A stretch of DNA of 55,194 bases. It comes from Streptomyces sparsogenes (GTDB lineage Bacteria > Actinomycetota > Actinomycetes > Streptomycetales > Streptomycetaceae). The stretch lies in assembly GCF_001704635.1 (NCBI RefSeq), contig NZ_MAXF01000032.1, positions 1-55,194 of the forward strand, written 5' to 3'. How positions within the stretch are numbered: the stretch's first letter is position 1; each line of letters opens with the position of its first letter. The notes below the pieces were generated by a model that was not told the origin of the DNA, did no database searches, and worked only from the letters and a program-made list of their open reading frames with translations. Shown piece by piece: positions 1 to 7,670 of the stretch. A program made the position numbers and the translations under genes.

Positions 1-1275
1 TGGGCCGGTCGGACAGGACGGCGGGCGGCGGGGGCAGTGGGCCGGTCGGTGGGGGCGGGCCGCGACGACGACGGCCGCCGCGTTGAAGCCGCCGCGGCCG
101 CGGGCCAGCACCAGGGCGGCGCGTACGGGGTGGGGGCGCGGCCGCGCGGTCACCAGGTCGAGTTCGAGGCCGTCGGCGAGCCGCGTGACGTGCACGGTGG
201 GCGGGATCAGCGCGTCGCGCAGGGAGAGCAGCGCGGCCGCGAGGTCGAGGGCGGCGCCTCCCGCGTACAGCCGTCCGGTCATGGTCTTGGGCGCGGTGAC
301 CGGCACCCGGCGCGGCCCGAAGACGGAGGTGATGGCCTCCGCTTCGGCCCGGTCGAGGTCGGGGACTCCGGCGGCGTCGGCGAAGACCACGTCGATGTCC
401 CGGGGGGCGAGGCCGGCGTCGTCGAGGGCGAGTTCGACGGCGCGGCGCAGCGCGGGGGCGCCGCCGGGCCGCCCGCCGCCTGGTTTGGCGTCGAAGGTGG
501 CGGCATAGCCGGCCAGTTCGCCGTAGACCCGGGCGCCGCGGGCGCGGGCCGCGGCGGCGTCCTCCAGGATCAGGATCGCCCCGCCCTCGCCCGGCACATA
601 GCCGCGGGCGGCGGCGTCGAAGGGCAGATAGGCGCGGGCGGGATCGTCGGCGAGGCTGAGCCGGCCGCCCGCGAGCTGCGCCGTCCAGCCCCACGGGCAG
701 ACCGCCCCGTCCACGCCGCCGGTGACGATGAGCCGGCTGCCGCCGCGCAGCCGCCGGCGGGCCTGGGCCACCGCGTCCAGGCCGCCCGCCTGCTCGGTGA
801 CCAGGACGCCGCTGGGCCCGCGCAGCCCGTGGCGGATCGAGATCTGCCCGGTGTTGACGGCGTAGAACCAGGCGAAGGACTGGTACGCGCTGACGTACTG
901 CCCGCCCTTGCTCCACAGCGCCTCCAGCTCGCGCTGGCCGAACTCGAAGCCACCGGCCGAGCTCGCGGTGACCACCCCGGCGGCGTACTCGGGGAGCCGG
1001 CCCGGGTCGGTGTCCGAGTCGTCGAAGGCCTCCTGGGCGGCGGTCAGCGCGAGGCGCGTCATGTGGTCGGTCTGCGGGAGCAGGCGGCCCGGGATGTGCT
1101 CGGCGGGGTCGAAGCCGGGCACTTCGCCGGCGAGCCGGGCCGGGTAGCCGGAGGCGTCGAAGCGGCTGACCGGGCGGATGCCGCTCTCCCCGCCCACGGT
1201 GGCCTTCCACCACACCGGGACGGTCAGGCCGTTGGGCGCGGCCACGCCGATGCCGGTGAACACGGCGGCGCTCAC
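1..1275 (-). CDS. Type II PKS chain length factor (ketosynthase beta), C-terminus cut by window edge
   Basis: The frame is open from a GTG at 1275 to the left edge with no stop, giving 425 visible residues. Chain length factors are usually 400-420 residues, so little can be missing. The protein pairs with ketosynthase alpha to form the heterodimer that sets polyketide chain length. At the position of the ketosynthase cysteine it has TEQAGGLDA with Gln162, the hallmark of this subunit, and it ends with the ketosynthase-fold GFNAA motif. Its GTG start overlaps the TGA of the upstream ketosynthase gene as GTGA (1272-1275), so the two should be translationally coupled and made in equal amounts. 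The acyl carrier protein that normally follows would lie outside the window to the left. Confidence 0.94.
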   Translation of the reverse strand, partial: MSAAVFTGIGVAAPNGLTVPVWWKATVGGESGIRPVSRFDASGYPARLAGEVPGFDPAEHIPGRLLPQTDHMTRLALTAAQEAFDDSDTDPGRLPEYAAGVVTASSAGGFEFGQRELEALWSKGGQYVSAYQSFAWFYAVNTGQISIRHGLRGPSGVLVTEQAGGLDAVAQARRRLRGGSRLIVTGGVDGAVCPWGWTAQLAGGRLSLADDPARAYLPFDAAARGYVPGEGGAILILEDAAAARARGARVYGELAGYAATFDAKPGGGRPGGAPALRRAVELALDDAGLAPRDIDVVFADAAGVPDLDRAEAEAITSVFGPRRVPVTAPKTMTGRLYAGGAALDLAAALLSLRDALIPPTVHVTRLADGLELDLVTARPRPHPVRAALVLARGRGGFNAAAVVVAARPHRPAHCPRRPPSCPTGP

Positions 1276-2594
1276 CACGTGTCCGTCTCCCGCCCGGCGC
1301 CGGCCAGCACCATCGCGCTCTGGAAGCCGCCGAATCCGCTCCCCACGCTCAGCACCACCTCGACGGCCCGCTCGCGGGCGACCAGCGGGGTGTAGTCGAG
1401 GTCGCATTCGGGGTCGGGCTCGTGGAGGTTGGCGGTGGGCGGGACGACGCCGTGCTCGATGGCCAGGGCGCTGGCGGCGATCTCCAGGGAGCCGATGGCG
1501 CCCAGCGAGTGGCCGACCATCGACTTGATCGAGCTGATGGGCGTGGCGCGGGCGTGTTCGCCGAGGGCGCGCTTGAAGGCGGCGGTCTCGTGGCGGTCGT
1601 TCTGGCGGGTGCCGGAGCCGTGCGCGTTGATGTAGTCGACGTCGTCCGGCGCGAGGCGGGCCCGGTCGAGCGCGACGCGGATGGCCTCGGCCATCTCCCG
1701 GCCGTCGGGGCGCAGCCCGGTCATGTGGTACGCGTTGCAGCGGGAGGCGAAGCCGGCGATCTCCGCGTACACATGGGCGCCCCGGCGGCGGGCCAGGGAG
1801 AGCTCCTCCAGGACGAAGAGGGCGGAGCCCTCGCCCAGCACGAAGCCGTTGCGGGTGCGGTCGAAGGGGCGCGAGGCGTGTGCGGGGTCGTCGTTGCGCG
1901 GCGAGGTGGCCTTGATGGCGTCGAAGCAGGCGACCGTGATCGGGGAGATGGGCGCGTCGGTGGCGCCGGCGACCATGACGTCGGCGCTGCCTTCCCGGAT
2001 GAGCTCCACGGCGTGGCCGACGGCGTCCAGGCCGGAGGTGCAGCCGGTGGAGATCACGGACGCCGGGCCCTGGGCGCCGACGGCCCAGGCCACCTCGGCG
2101 GCGAAGGAGCTGGGCACGAAGTGGTCGAAGAGGTGCGGCACGGCGTACGTGTAGTCGACGAGCCACTTCGCCCCGCCGTCGCTGACCACCCGGTACTCGG
2201 TGTCCAGGCTGGTGGTGGCGCCCACCGCGCTGCCGACCGTGACGCCCACGCGGTACGGGTCGAGCCCGCCGGCGCACAGCGCCCCGGCCGCTTCCAGACC
2301 GCTGTCGGACACCGCCTCCCGGGCCGCGACCACCGCGAACTGCGCGGCGCGGTCCATGCGGCGCACCTCCTGCGGCGTCAGGCCCTCGTGATGCGGGTCG
2401 AAGTCGGCCTCGGCGGCGATCCGGGAGCGGAAGCCGGTGGCGTCGAAGAGGGAGATGGCACGGGTGGCGGTGCGGCCCTCGGTCAGCAGCGACCAGAACT
2501 CCTTGGTCCCCACGCCGCCGGGGGCCACCACGCCTATGCCGGTGATGGCGACCCGGCGCCTCCCTCGTCGATCGATAACGCGCTGATGCATCAC
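1272..2594 (-). CDS. Type II PKS ketosynthase alpha subunit
   Basis: This 440-residue beta-ketoacyl synthase carries out decarboxylative condensation of malonyl-ACP units in an aromatic polyketide pathway. The thiolase-fold start ([15 protein letters not shown]), the active-site Cys185 in [12 protein letters not shown], and the two active-site histidines in NAHGSGT and [10 protein letters not shown] are all present, so it looks fully active. The first two codons are GTG ATG (2594 and 2591). A GGAAGG lies about 12 bases upstream, so the ATG is slightly the better start. It is followed directly by the chain length factor. The upstream 188 bases hold no gene. The sequence alone does not separate spore pigment from an antibiotic-type PKS, although the neighbouring SARP gene favours the latter. 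Confidence 0.97.
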   Translation of the reverse strand: MMHQRVIDRRGRRRVAITGIGVVAPGGVGTKEFWSLLTEGRTATRAISLFDATGFRSRIAAEADFDPHHEGLTPQEVRRMDRAAQFAVVAAREAVSDSGLEAAGALCAGGLDPYRVGVTVGSAVGATTSLDTEYRVVSDGGAKWLVDYTYAVPHLFDHFVPSSFAAEVAWAVGAQGPASVISTGCTSGLDAVGHAVELIREGSADVMVAGATDAPISPITVACFDAIKATSPRNDDPAHASRPFDRTRNGFVLGEGSALFVLEELSLARRRGAHVYAEIAGFASRCNAYHMTGLRPDGREMAEAIRVALDRARLAPDDVDYINAHGSGTRQNDRHETAAFKRALGEHARATPISSIKSMVGHSLGAIGSLEIAASALAIEHGVVPPTANLHEPDPECDLDYTPLVARERAVEVVLSVGSGFGGFQSAMVLAGAGRETDTW

Positions 2595-2782
2595 GTCGGT
2601 TCGACCTTCCTGCTCGGAGCCGCCTGTGGGGCTCGGTTCTCCGCCGGCTGGCGCGGGGAGGGACCCCGCCGGGACAGTGCCGCCCCGCTCTCAACCCGCG
2701 CTCGACTCGGGGCGGAGCGCGCCCGCGTCACTCGCCGGCGCCCGCCCCTCGTCCGGCGCAAGCCCCTCGTCCCGCAAGCCCG

Positions 2783-3559
2783 TCACTCGTCCAGCAGGGC
2801 CACCGCGCGCGTCCAGCCCGCGCCCGCGCCGGCGATCTTCACGGGGAAGCAGGCGACCCGGAACCCGGTGGGCGGCAGGGTCTCCAGCCGCGCCAGCCGC
2901 TCGATCTGGCAGTACTCGCGGCGCCGGCCGGCGAAGTGGGCGGGCCACAGCACGGCGGGGTCGCCGGTGGCGTGGTAGCGGCGGATCATGTCGCAGAACG
3001 GGGCGTCGAGGCTGAACGCGTCGGTGCCGATGACCCGGACGCCGAGGTCGAGCAGATGGTCGGTGGCGGGCCCGTCGAGGCCGGTGAACTCCGTGAAGTA
3101 GCGGGGGGTGCCGGCCCAGCGGGAGGCGCCGGTGCGCAGCAGCACGATGTCCAGCGGCTCGGGCCGGCAGCCGATGCGGGCCAGCTCCTTCTCGAGGTGC
3201 GCCACCCCGACGGTGCGGGTGTCGGGGTCGGCGGCGGTGATGTCCAGGACGTGGGCCGGGCGCAGAAACCATTCGAGCGGCATCTGGTCGATGGTGCGGG
3301 GCACCCCGTACGCGCCGGTCGAGCCGTAGTGCGCGGGGGCGTCCACGTGGGTGCCGGTGTGGCTGGTCAGGGTGAGGGTGTCCAGGGAGAGCAGCTCCCC
3401 GCCGGGCAGTTCGGCCGGGTCGAAGTCGATGCCGAAGTGTTCGCGCATCTCCTCGCTCATGTGGTGGGCCGCCTCGGCCGGCGTCATGATCTCGTGGACC
3501 AGCGGGTCGGGCTCCCAGCCGGAGGCGTCCACCGGTGTCGACAGGTCGATGATGCGCAA
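2783..3559 (-). CDS. Metal-dependent cyclase/hydrolase (kynurenine formamidase-like fold), likely polyketide cyclase
   Basis: This 258-residue protein starts MRIIDLSTPVD and contains HTGTHVDAPAH (about residues 67-77), the metal-binding signature of the Pfam cyclase family PF04199. It also has the conserved C-terminal stretch around GTDAFSLDAPF. Members include kynurenine formamidases and cyclases found in type II PKS clusters (OxyN- and MtmX-type proteins, from memory). Its position upstream of and co-directional with the ketosynthase pair makes a polyketide cyclisation or hydrolysis role the best reading. The gap of 188 bases to the ketosynthase gene leaves room for a separate promoter. A catabolic formamidase is the alternative, but no tryptophan genes are nearby. 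Confidence 0.85.
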   Translation of the reverse strand: MRIIDLSTPVDASGWEPDPLVHEIMTPAEAAHHMSEEMREHFGIDFDPAELPGGELLSLDTLTLTSHTGTHVDAPAHYGSTGAYGVPRTIDQMPLEWFLRPAHVLDITAADPDTRTVGVAHLEKELARIGCRPEPLDIVLLRTGASRWAGTPRYFTEFTGLDGPATDHLLDLGVRVIGTDAFSLDAPFCDMIRRYHATGDPAVLWPAHFAGRRREYCQIERLARLETLPPTGFRVACFPVKIAGAGAGWTRAVALLDE

Positions 3560-3817
3560 AGCGGCCCCCTCTGGCTCGTGTTCCCGGCATGTGCTCGGTC
3601 GCCGCTGGGACGGTGGCAGGGGGTGCTGGAGTCCGCCTGGAAGGCCGGTGGCCGTTTCCGGACAGCGCTACGGCTCCGCTCTCCCTCGCGGGGGGTGTCG
3701 GGGAGCGGAGCCGTAGCGGGCCCGGCTGAAGGGCGGCGCCGGGCGTTTCGGGGAGGCGGGTGCGGTGGTGCGGCGGGGCCGGGAGGGTGGAGCCGATGGG
3801 CCCCGGGAGGTGGCTCC
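3560..3817. other. Intergenic region between the SARP gene and the cyclase gene
   Basis: There are 258 bases without a credible gene. The region holds one strong inverted repeat (3666-3718) listed separately. The rest is GC-rich and shows no promoter I can defend. The overlapping frame on this strand (2691-4028) is proline/arginine-rich and is the shadow of the two real genes. Confidence 0.5.
3666..3718 (-). terminator. Strong hairpin, likely terminator of the SARP gene
   Basis: A perfect 16-base inverted repeat (3666-3681 with 3703-3718; arm core GCTACGGCTCCGCTC) encloses a 21-base loop. It begins about 100 bases after the SARP stop codon and 107 bases before the cyclase start. There is no T-run, as is common in Streptomyces. 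It probably ends SARP transcripts. An attenuator or a regulator-binding role is possible. Confidence 0.6.
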
Positions 3818-4642
3818 CTACGCGGCGAACAGGTCGAGCACCGGGCGGCGCCGCCGGCCGCCCCGCTCCAGGTCGAGCGCGGGGTCGGAGGCGAGCACCG
3901 CCTGCTGCAACTTCTGCAGGCGCGGGGAGGGTTCGAGCCCGAGGTCCTCGACCAGCCGGGCGCGCAGCCCCTGGTAGACCTCGAGCGCCTGCCATGGGCG
4001 GCCCGCCCGGTACAGGGCGGCCATGCACTGGGCGTGCAGGCCCTCGTGCAGCGGGTGGCGGGCGGTCAGCTCGGTCAGCTCGGTGAGGAGTTCGGCGTGG
4101 CGGCCGAGCCGCAGGTCGGCCTCGATACGGCGCTCCAGCACCCCGAGCCGGCTCTCCTCCAGCCGTGCGAGCTCGATCTCCAGGATCGGGCCGACGCGCA
4201 CATCCACGAGGGCGGGGCCGCGCCAGACCGCCAGCGCCTCGCGGAGCAGGAAGGACGCCTCGACATCGTCGCCCGCGTCCAGCGCGTCCCGCCCGGCGGC
4301 CACCAGCCGGTCGTACTCATGGATGTCCACCGCGCCCGGCTGCGCCTCCAGCACATACCCGCCGTACCGGGTGGCCAGCACGCTCTTCGACGCCTCGGGC
4401 GCCTGCGGACCGTAAGCCGCGGCGAGTCTGCGCCGGAGCTGGAGGATGTAGGTCTGCAGGGTGGTCAGCGCGCTGCGCGGCATCTGCGCGCCCCAGATTT
4501 CCTCCATAAGGGTGGGCACCGGAAGCATCTGGTTGGCGTACACGGAAAGCAGTGCGAGGATCTGCCGCGGCTTGCCCGCGCTGGGCACGATCGACTGACC
4601 GCATGCCTCGACGCTCAGCGGCCCCAACACCTTGATGTCCAT
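3818..4642 (-). CDS. SARP family pathway-specific activator
   Basis: This 274-residue protein has the layout of Streptomyces antibiotic regulatory proteins (ActII-ORF4, DnrI, RedD type). It has an OmpR-like winged helix at residues 1-95 (MDIKVLGPLSVEACG, then KPRQILALLSVYANQ and the recognition helix near ALTTLQTYILQLRRRL), followed by a bacterial transcriptional activation domain to about residue 245 (EYDRLVAAGRDAL, ALYRAGRPWQALEVYQGLR). Such proteins bind heptamer direct repeats spaced 11 or 22 bases just upstream of the -10 and recruit RNA polymerase. The gene lies between the type II PKS genes and the divergent RiPP genes. A candidate target box lies at 4793-4821. I see no TTA codon. Confidence 0.95.
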   Translation of the reverse strand: MDIKVLGPLSVEACGQSIVPSAGKPRQILALLSVYANQMLPVPTLMEEIWGAQMPRSALTTLQTYILQLRRRLAAAYGPQAPEASKSVLATRYGGYVLEAQPGAVDIHEYDRLVAAGRDALDAGDDVEASFLLREALAVWRGPALVDVRVGPILEIELARLEESRLGVLERRIEADLRLGRHAELLTELTELTARHPLHEGLHAQCMAALYRAGRPWQALEVYQGLRARLVEDLGLEPSPRLQKLQQAVLASDPALDLERGGRRRRPVLDLFAA

Positions 4643-4792
4643 GGTCCCCTACACCTCCGTCAGTCGCTCCGTCAGGTGCCTCTTTGGCCGCGCGGCCCTG
4701 CCATTGAGGCACATATGAGCCTCGCGTGCGGGCGGTGGAGACGACCAGTGCCGGACTCCCGAACCGTGCATGAGTCCTGTGAGGCGGAAACC

Positions 4793-4836
4793 ATGACAAG
4801 TTCACACCCTAGTTATGACAAAAGCACTGGTAAGCC
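4793..4836 (+). promoter_or_regulatory. Candidate SARP box and -10 for the RiPP precursor operon
   Basis: Two identical heptamers ATGACAA lie at 4793-4799 and 4815-4821, exactly 22 bases apart start to start. They are followed after 9 bases by TAAGCC (4831-4836), which can serve as a -10. SARP activators recognise direct heptamer repeats with 11- or 22-base spacing positioned about 8 bases upstream of the -10, so the geometry fits. The site is in the region divergent between the SARP gene and the precursor gene. The motif fit is read from sequence; the binding is inference. Confidence 0.5.
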
Positions 4837-4896
4837 ATGGATCCGTCATCGCAGACTCCTTGCACGGACCGCCTCTTACCCCGAGGAGAGCCCACA

Positions 4897-5079
4897 ATGA
4901 CCGATACGTCCCCCTGCCCCGCGAGTCCGCGGGCCCTGAGCGCCCAGGGCCTGTGCGTCGCCGACCCGCCCCCCGTCGGCGGGCCCGACGCCGACGATCT
5001 GGTCATCGAGGACCTCTCCGCCGACCCCTGGCCCGCGCCCGCCCTGGGAATCTGCATCTGCACCATCAGCGCCGGCTGA
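4897..5079 (+). CDS. Putative thiazol(in)e/oxazol(in)e RiPP (TOMM) precursor peptide
   Basis: This 60-residue peptide lies directly before a YcaO cyclodehydratase gene. I chose the ATG at 4897 because GAGGAG lies about 8 bases upstream; the same frame also offers an ATG 60 bases earlier. The leader is acidic and hydrophobic (DADDLVIEDLSADPW), as expected for a peptide gripped by a RiPP recognition element. The C-terminus is LGICICTISAG, with two Cys, one Thr and one Ser that could be cyclodehydrated to azolines. Two more Cys are at positions 7 and 20. The TGA is part of a TGATG overlap with the modifying enzyme's start. I do not recognise the core from any characterised product. Confidence 0.8.
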   Translation: MTDTSPCPASPRALSAQGLCVADPPPVGGPDADDLVIEDLSADPWPAPALGICICTISAG

Positions 5080-7475
5080 TGGGCACATTGGGCTTCTCAC
5101 CGCACCTCCGGGTCGAGCAGGTCCCGGGCGAGGCCGTCTACCTCGTCTCGGAGCGCGGCGTCACGGCGCTGCACGGGCGCACGGTCCAGACGCTCGCCCC
5201 GCTGCTCGACGGCTCCCGGGACCTGGGGCGCATCCTGGCCGACCACGCCGCGCGGGAAGCGGCCGAGCACGCCGCGCGGGAAGCGGCCGACCACGCCGCC
5301 CGAGAGGCGGCCGAGCACGCCGCCCGGGAGGCGCGGGCCGAGGGGGCCGCCCAGGCCGCGCGGGTCATCGCCCGGCTGTGCGAGGCGGGCCTGGTGTGCG
5401 AGCGCGGCCGCCACCCGCGTCCCGAGGACGCGTACTGGGGCCTGGCGGGCGTGACCACCGGCCCCGTCCCGGCCCCCGTCGCCCTCCCGGGGGCGGGCCG
5501 CGCCGAGGCCCTCCGGGCCGCCGCCGTGACGCCCGTGGCCCTCGGCCGCACCGACCGGGACGAGGCCGTCCAGGCGCTGCGCGCGGCGGGCCTGCGCGTC
5601 CTGGACGGGGACCCGCCGTGTCAAACCGGGAAGGGTCAACGCGGCGATGACCACCTCACCCTGGTGGTCTGCGAGGACTACCTCGATCCGCGCCTGTCGC
5701 AGCTCGACGCCCGGCACCGCGCGGCCGGCCGCCGCTGGCTGCCGGTCAAGCCCGTGGGCACCACGGCGTGGATCGGCCCGTTCCTCGGCGCCCCGGACGA
5801 CCCGTGCTGGTCCTGCCTGGCCGACCGGCTGTGGCGGCGGCGCCCGGCCGAGGCCCACCTCCAGCGCAGGCTCGGCCGCGAGGGCCCGGTGCCGCGCCCG
5901 CCCGCCTCGCTGGCCGCCAGCCGGGCCGCCGCGCTCCAGCTGGCCGCGCTGGAGGCGGCCGGCTGGCTGGCCGGCCACCGCCACCCGGGCCAGCGGGCCC
6001 TGTGCACCCTGGACACCCTCACCTCCGCCCTGGGCCACCACGCGGTGAGCCGCCGCCCGCAGTGCGCCTCCTGCGGCGACCCCGGGCTGGTCGCGGCGCG
6101 GATACGGGCGCCCCTGACACCCACCCCGCGCGAGGGCGGCGCGCCCCCGCGGAGCGCCGACAGCTCGCCGTGGCGGATCATGGAGACGTACGCGCATCTG
6201 ATCAGCCCCGTCACCGGGCTGGTGAGCGAGATCCGCCGGGACCCGCGCGGGCCGGCCTTCCTCAACTGCTTCCACGCCCGGCACCCGTCGTACGCCAACA
6301 TCGCCGCCGGCGGCCCCTCCGGGCCCGGCGCGGCCCCCGGGCTCGACGCCGTCCGCGCCGGGCTGCGCACCGCGGCCCACGGCAAGGGCATGACCGCCGA
6401 GCAGGCCCAGGCGAGCGCGCTGTGCGAGGCGCTGGAGCACTACAGCGGCCACTTCCAGGGGGACGAGCCGCGGCGCCGCGCCCGCTACCGCGACCTGGGC
6501 CCCGAGGAGGCCGTGCACCCGGACGCGGTGCAGCTCTTCGACCCGCGGCAGTTCCACGACCGGAGCGCCTCCGCCCGGCACCGGGTGTGCGACCCCTTCG
6601 ACGAGGAGGCGGAGATCGACTGGACGCCGGTGTGGTCGCTCACCGCGCGGCGCCACCGGCTGCTGCCCACCGCCCTGCTGTACTACGGCACCCCCCAGCC
6701 GCCCGGGCGGCGTTACTGCCGGGCCGACTCCAACGGCGCCGCGGCCGGGGGCAGTCCGGCCGACGCCGTGGTGCGCGGCTTCCTGGAGCTGGTGGAGCGG
6801 GACGCGGTCGCCCTGTGGTGGTACAACCGCACCCGCCAGCCGGCGCTCGACCTCGGCGCCTGCGACGACCCCTGGGTCGCCGAACTGCGGCGCGTCCACG
6901 CCGGTCTGCGGCGCGAGGTGTGGGCGCTCGACCTCACCTCCGACTTCGGCATCCCGGTGGTGGCGGCCGTCTCACGCCGTACGGACAAGCCCGCCGAGGA
7001 CATCACCCTGGGCTTCGGCGCCCACTTCGACCGGCACACCGCGCTGCGCCACGCGCTGGCCGAACTCAACCAGATGCTGCCCCCCGTGGTCGAGGCCCGC
7101 GCCGACGGCGGCGGCTACGGCGCGACGGCCGACCCCGAGGCGCTGCGCTGGTACCGCACCGCGACCCTCGCCAACCAGCCCTATCTGACCCCGTCCGGGG
7201 TGGCGGCGCCGGATGCCGGGACGTCCCGCCCCTGCCCCGGCGATCCCCTGGACGCCGTGGTCGAGTTGGTCCGCGGCCACGGCATGGAGCTGCTGGCGCT
7301 GGACCAGACCCGGCCGGAGGTGGGGCTGCCCGTGGCGAAGGTGCTGGTCCCCGGGCTCCGCCCGCACTGGGCCCGGTTCGCGCCCGGCCGGCTCTTCCAC
7401 ACACCGGTGGCCCTGGGGCGGCTGGCGGAGCCGACGCCGTACCAGGACCTCAACCCCATACCCCTCTTTCTGTGA
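5079..7475 (+). CDS. Fused TOMM leader-binding (E1-like) and YcaO cyclodehydratase
   Basis: This 798-residue protein should use ATP to cyclise Cys/Ser/Thr of the preceding peptide to azolines. Residues 1-50 (HLRVEQVPGEAVYLVSERG) look like the RiPP recognition element. The E1-like part has a zinc tetracysteine made of CWSC (about 243) and CASC (about 328). The YcaO domain starts near 365, with SALCEALEHYSG (about 447), SNGAAAGGSP and ELVERDA (about 573) as nucleotide/Mg-binding motifs. The C-terminus NPIPLFL resembles the PxPxP tail of azoline-forming YcaOs. The ATG at 5079 overlaps the precursor stop; the frame is open further upstream but that is run-in. Four 8-residue repeats follow the recognition element. 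No dehydrogenase gene is nearby, so azolines rather than azoles are expected unless an enzyme acts in trans. Confidence 0.92.
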   Translation: MGTLGFSPHLRVEQVPGEAVYLVSERGVTALHGRTVQTLAPLLDGSRDLGRILADHAAREAAEHAAREAADHAAREAAEHAAREARAEGAAQAARVIARLCEAGLVCERGRHPRPEDAYWGLAGVTTGPVPAPVALPGAGRAEALRAAAVTPVALGRTDRDEAVQALRAAGLRVLDGDPPCQTGKGQRGDDHLTLVVCEDYLDPRLSQLDARHRAAGRRWLPVKPVGTTAWIGPFLGAPDDPCWSCLADRLWRRRPAEAHLQRRLGREGPVPRPPASLAASRAAALQLAALEAAGWLAGHRHPGQRALCTLDTLTSALGHHAVSRRPQCASCGDPGLVAARIRAPLTPTPREGGAPPRSADSSPWRIMETYAHLISPVTGLVSEIRRDPRGPAFLNCFHARHPSYANIAAGGPSGPGAAPGLDAVRAGLRTAAHGKGMTAEQAQASALCEALEHYSGHFQGDEPRRRARYRDLGPEEAVHPDAVQLFDPRQFHDRSASARHRVCDPFDEEAEIDWTPVWSLTARRHRLLPTALLYYGTPQPPGRRYCRADSNGAAAGGSPADAVVRGFLELVERDAVALWWYNRTRQPALDLGACDDPWVAELRRVHAGLRREVWALDLTSDFGIPVVAAVSRRTDKPAEDITLGFGAHFDRHTALRHALAELNQMLPPVVEARADGGGYGATADPEALRWYRTATLANQPYLTPSGVAAPDAGTSRPCPGDPLDAVVELVRGHGMELLALDQTRPEVGLPVAKVLVPGLRPHWARFAPGRLFHTPVALGRLAEPTPYQDLNPIPLFL
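5241..5336 (+). repeat. Four 24-base in-frame tandem repeats inside the YcaO fusion gene
   Basis: Units at 5241, 5265, 5289 and 5313 encode DHAAREAA, EHAAREAA, DHAAREAA and EHAAREAR (residues 55-86), an alanine-rich charged helix. It sits between the leader-binding part and the E1-like part and is probably a length-variable linker. Units 1/2 and 3/4 differ by a few synonymous bases. Confidence 0.9.
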
Positions 7476-7485
7476 TGCCTGCCGC

Positions 7486-7552
7486 GATGCCCCGCTTCCC
7501 CGATGTCCCGCTTTCCACAATGTCCCGCTTCCCGCGATGTCCTGTGATCGAA
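7486..7552. repeat. Short tandem repeats (16-17 base period) before the sensor kinase gene
   Basis: Units beginning at 7486, 7502, 7519 and 7536 share the form (G/A)ATGTCCCGCTTCCC with a few changes; the fourth decays after GATGTCC. They lie just after the YcaO stop and about 130 bases before the sensor kinase start. They could be reiterated regulator sites or a simple replication-slippage tract. Confidence 0.7.
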
Positions 7553-7670
7553 TGTGACCTCCAGTAACGTCGTGCACACCCTCAGCCTCCTCCGTCGCCT
7601 CTCCACCGCCGGAAAAGATCGGATACTCTCGGGCAAGCCACCCAATCCGGTCCGACCATCCGGAGGACGA

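Noticed and set aside
4815..5078. Longer N-terminus for the YcaO fusion in the same frame
   Set aside because: This stretch overlaps the precursor gene, is Arg/Pro-rich with no family match, and the ATG in the TGATG overlap fits the leader-binding domain start.
5241..5336. CRISPR-like repeat array (also considered for 7486-7552 and 18971-19030)
   Set aside because: Repeats are short, contiguous or nearly so, have no unique spacers, and no cas gene is present.
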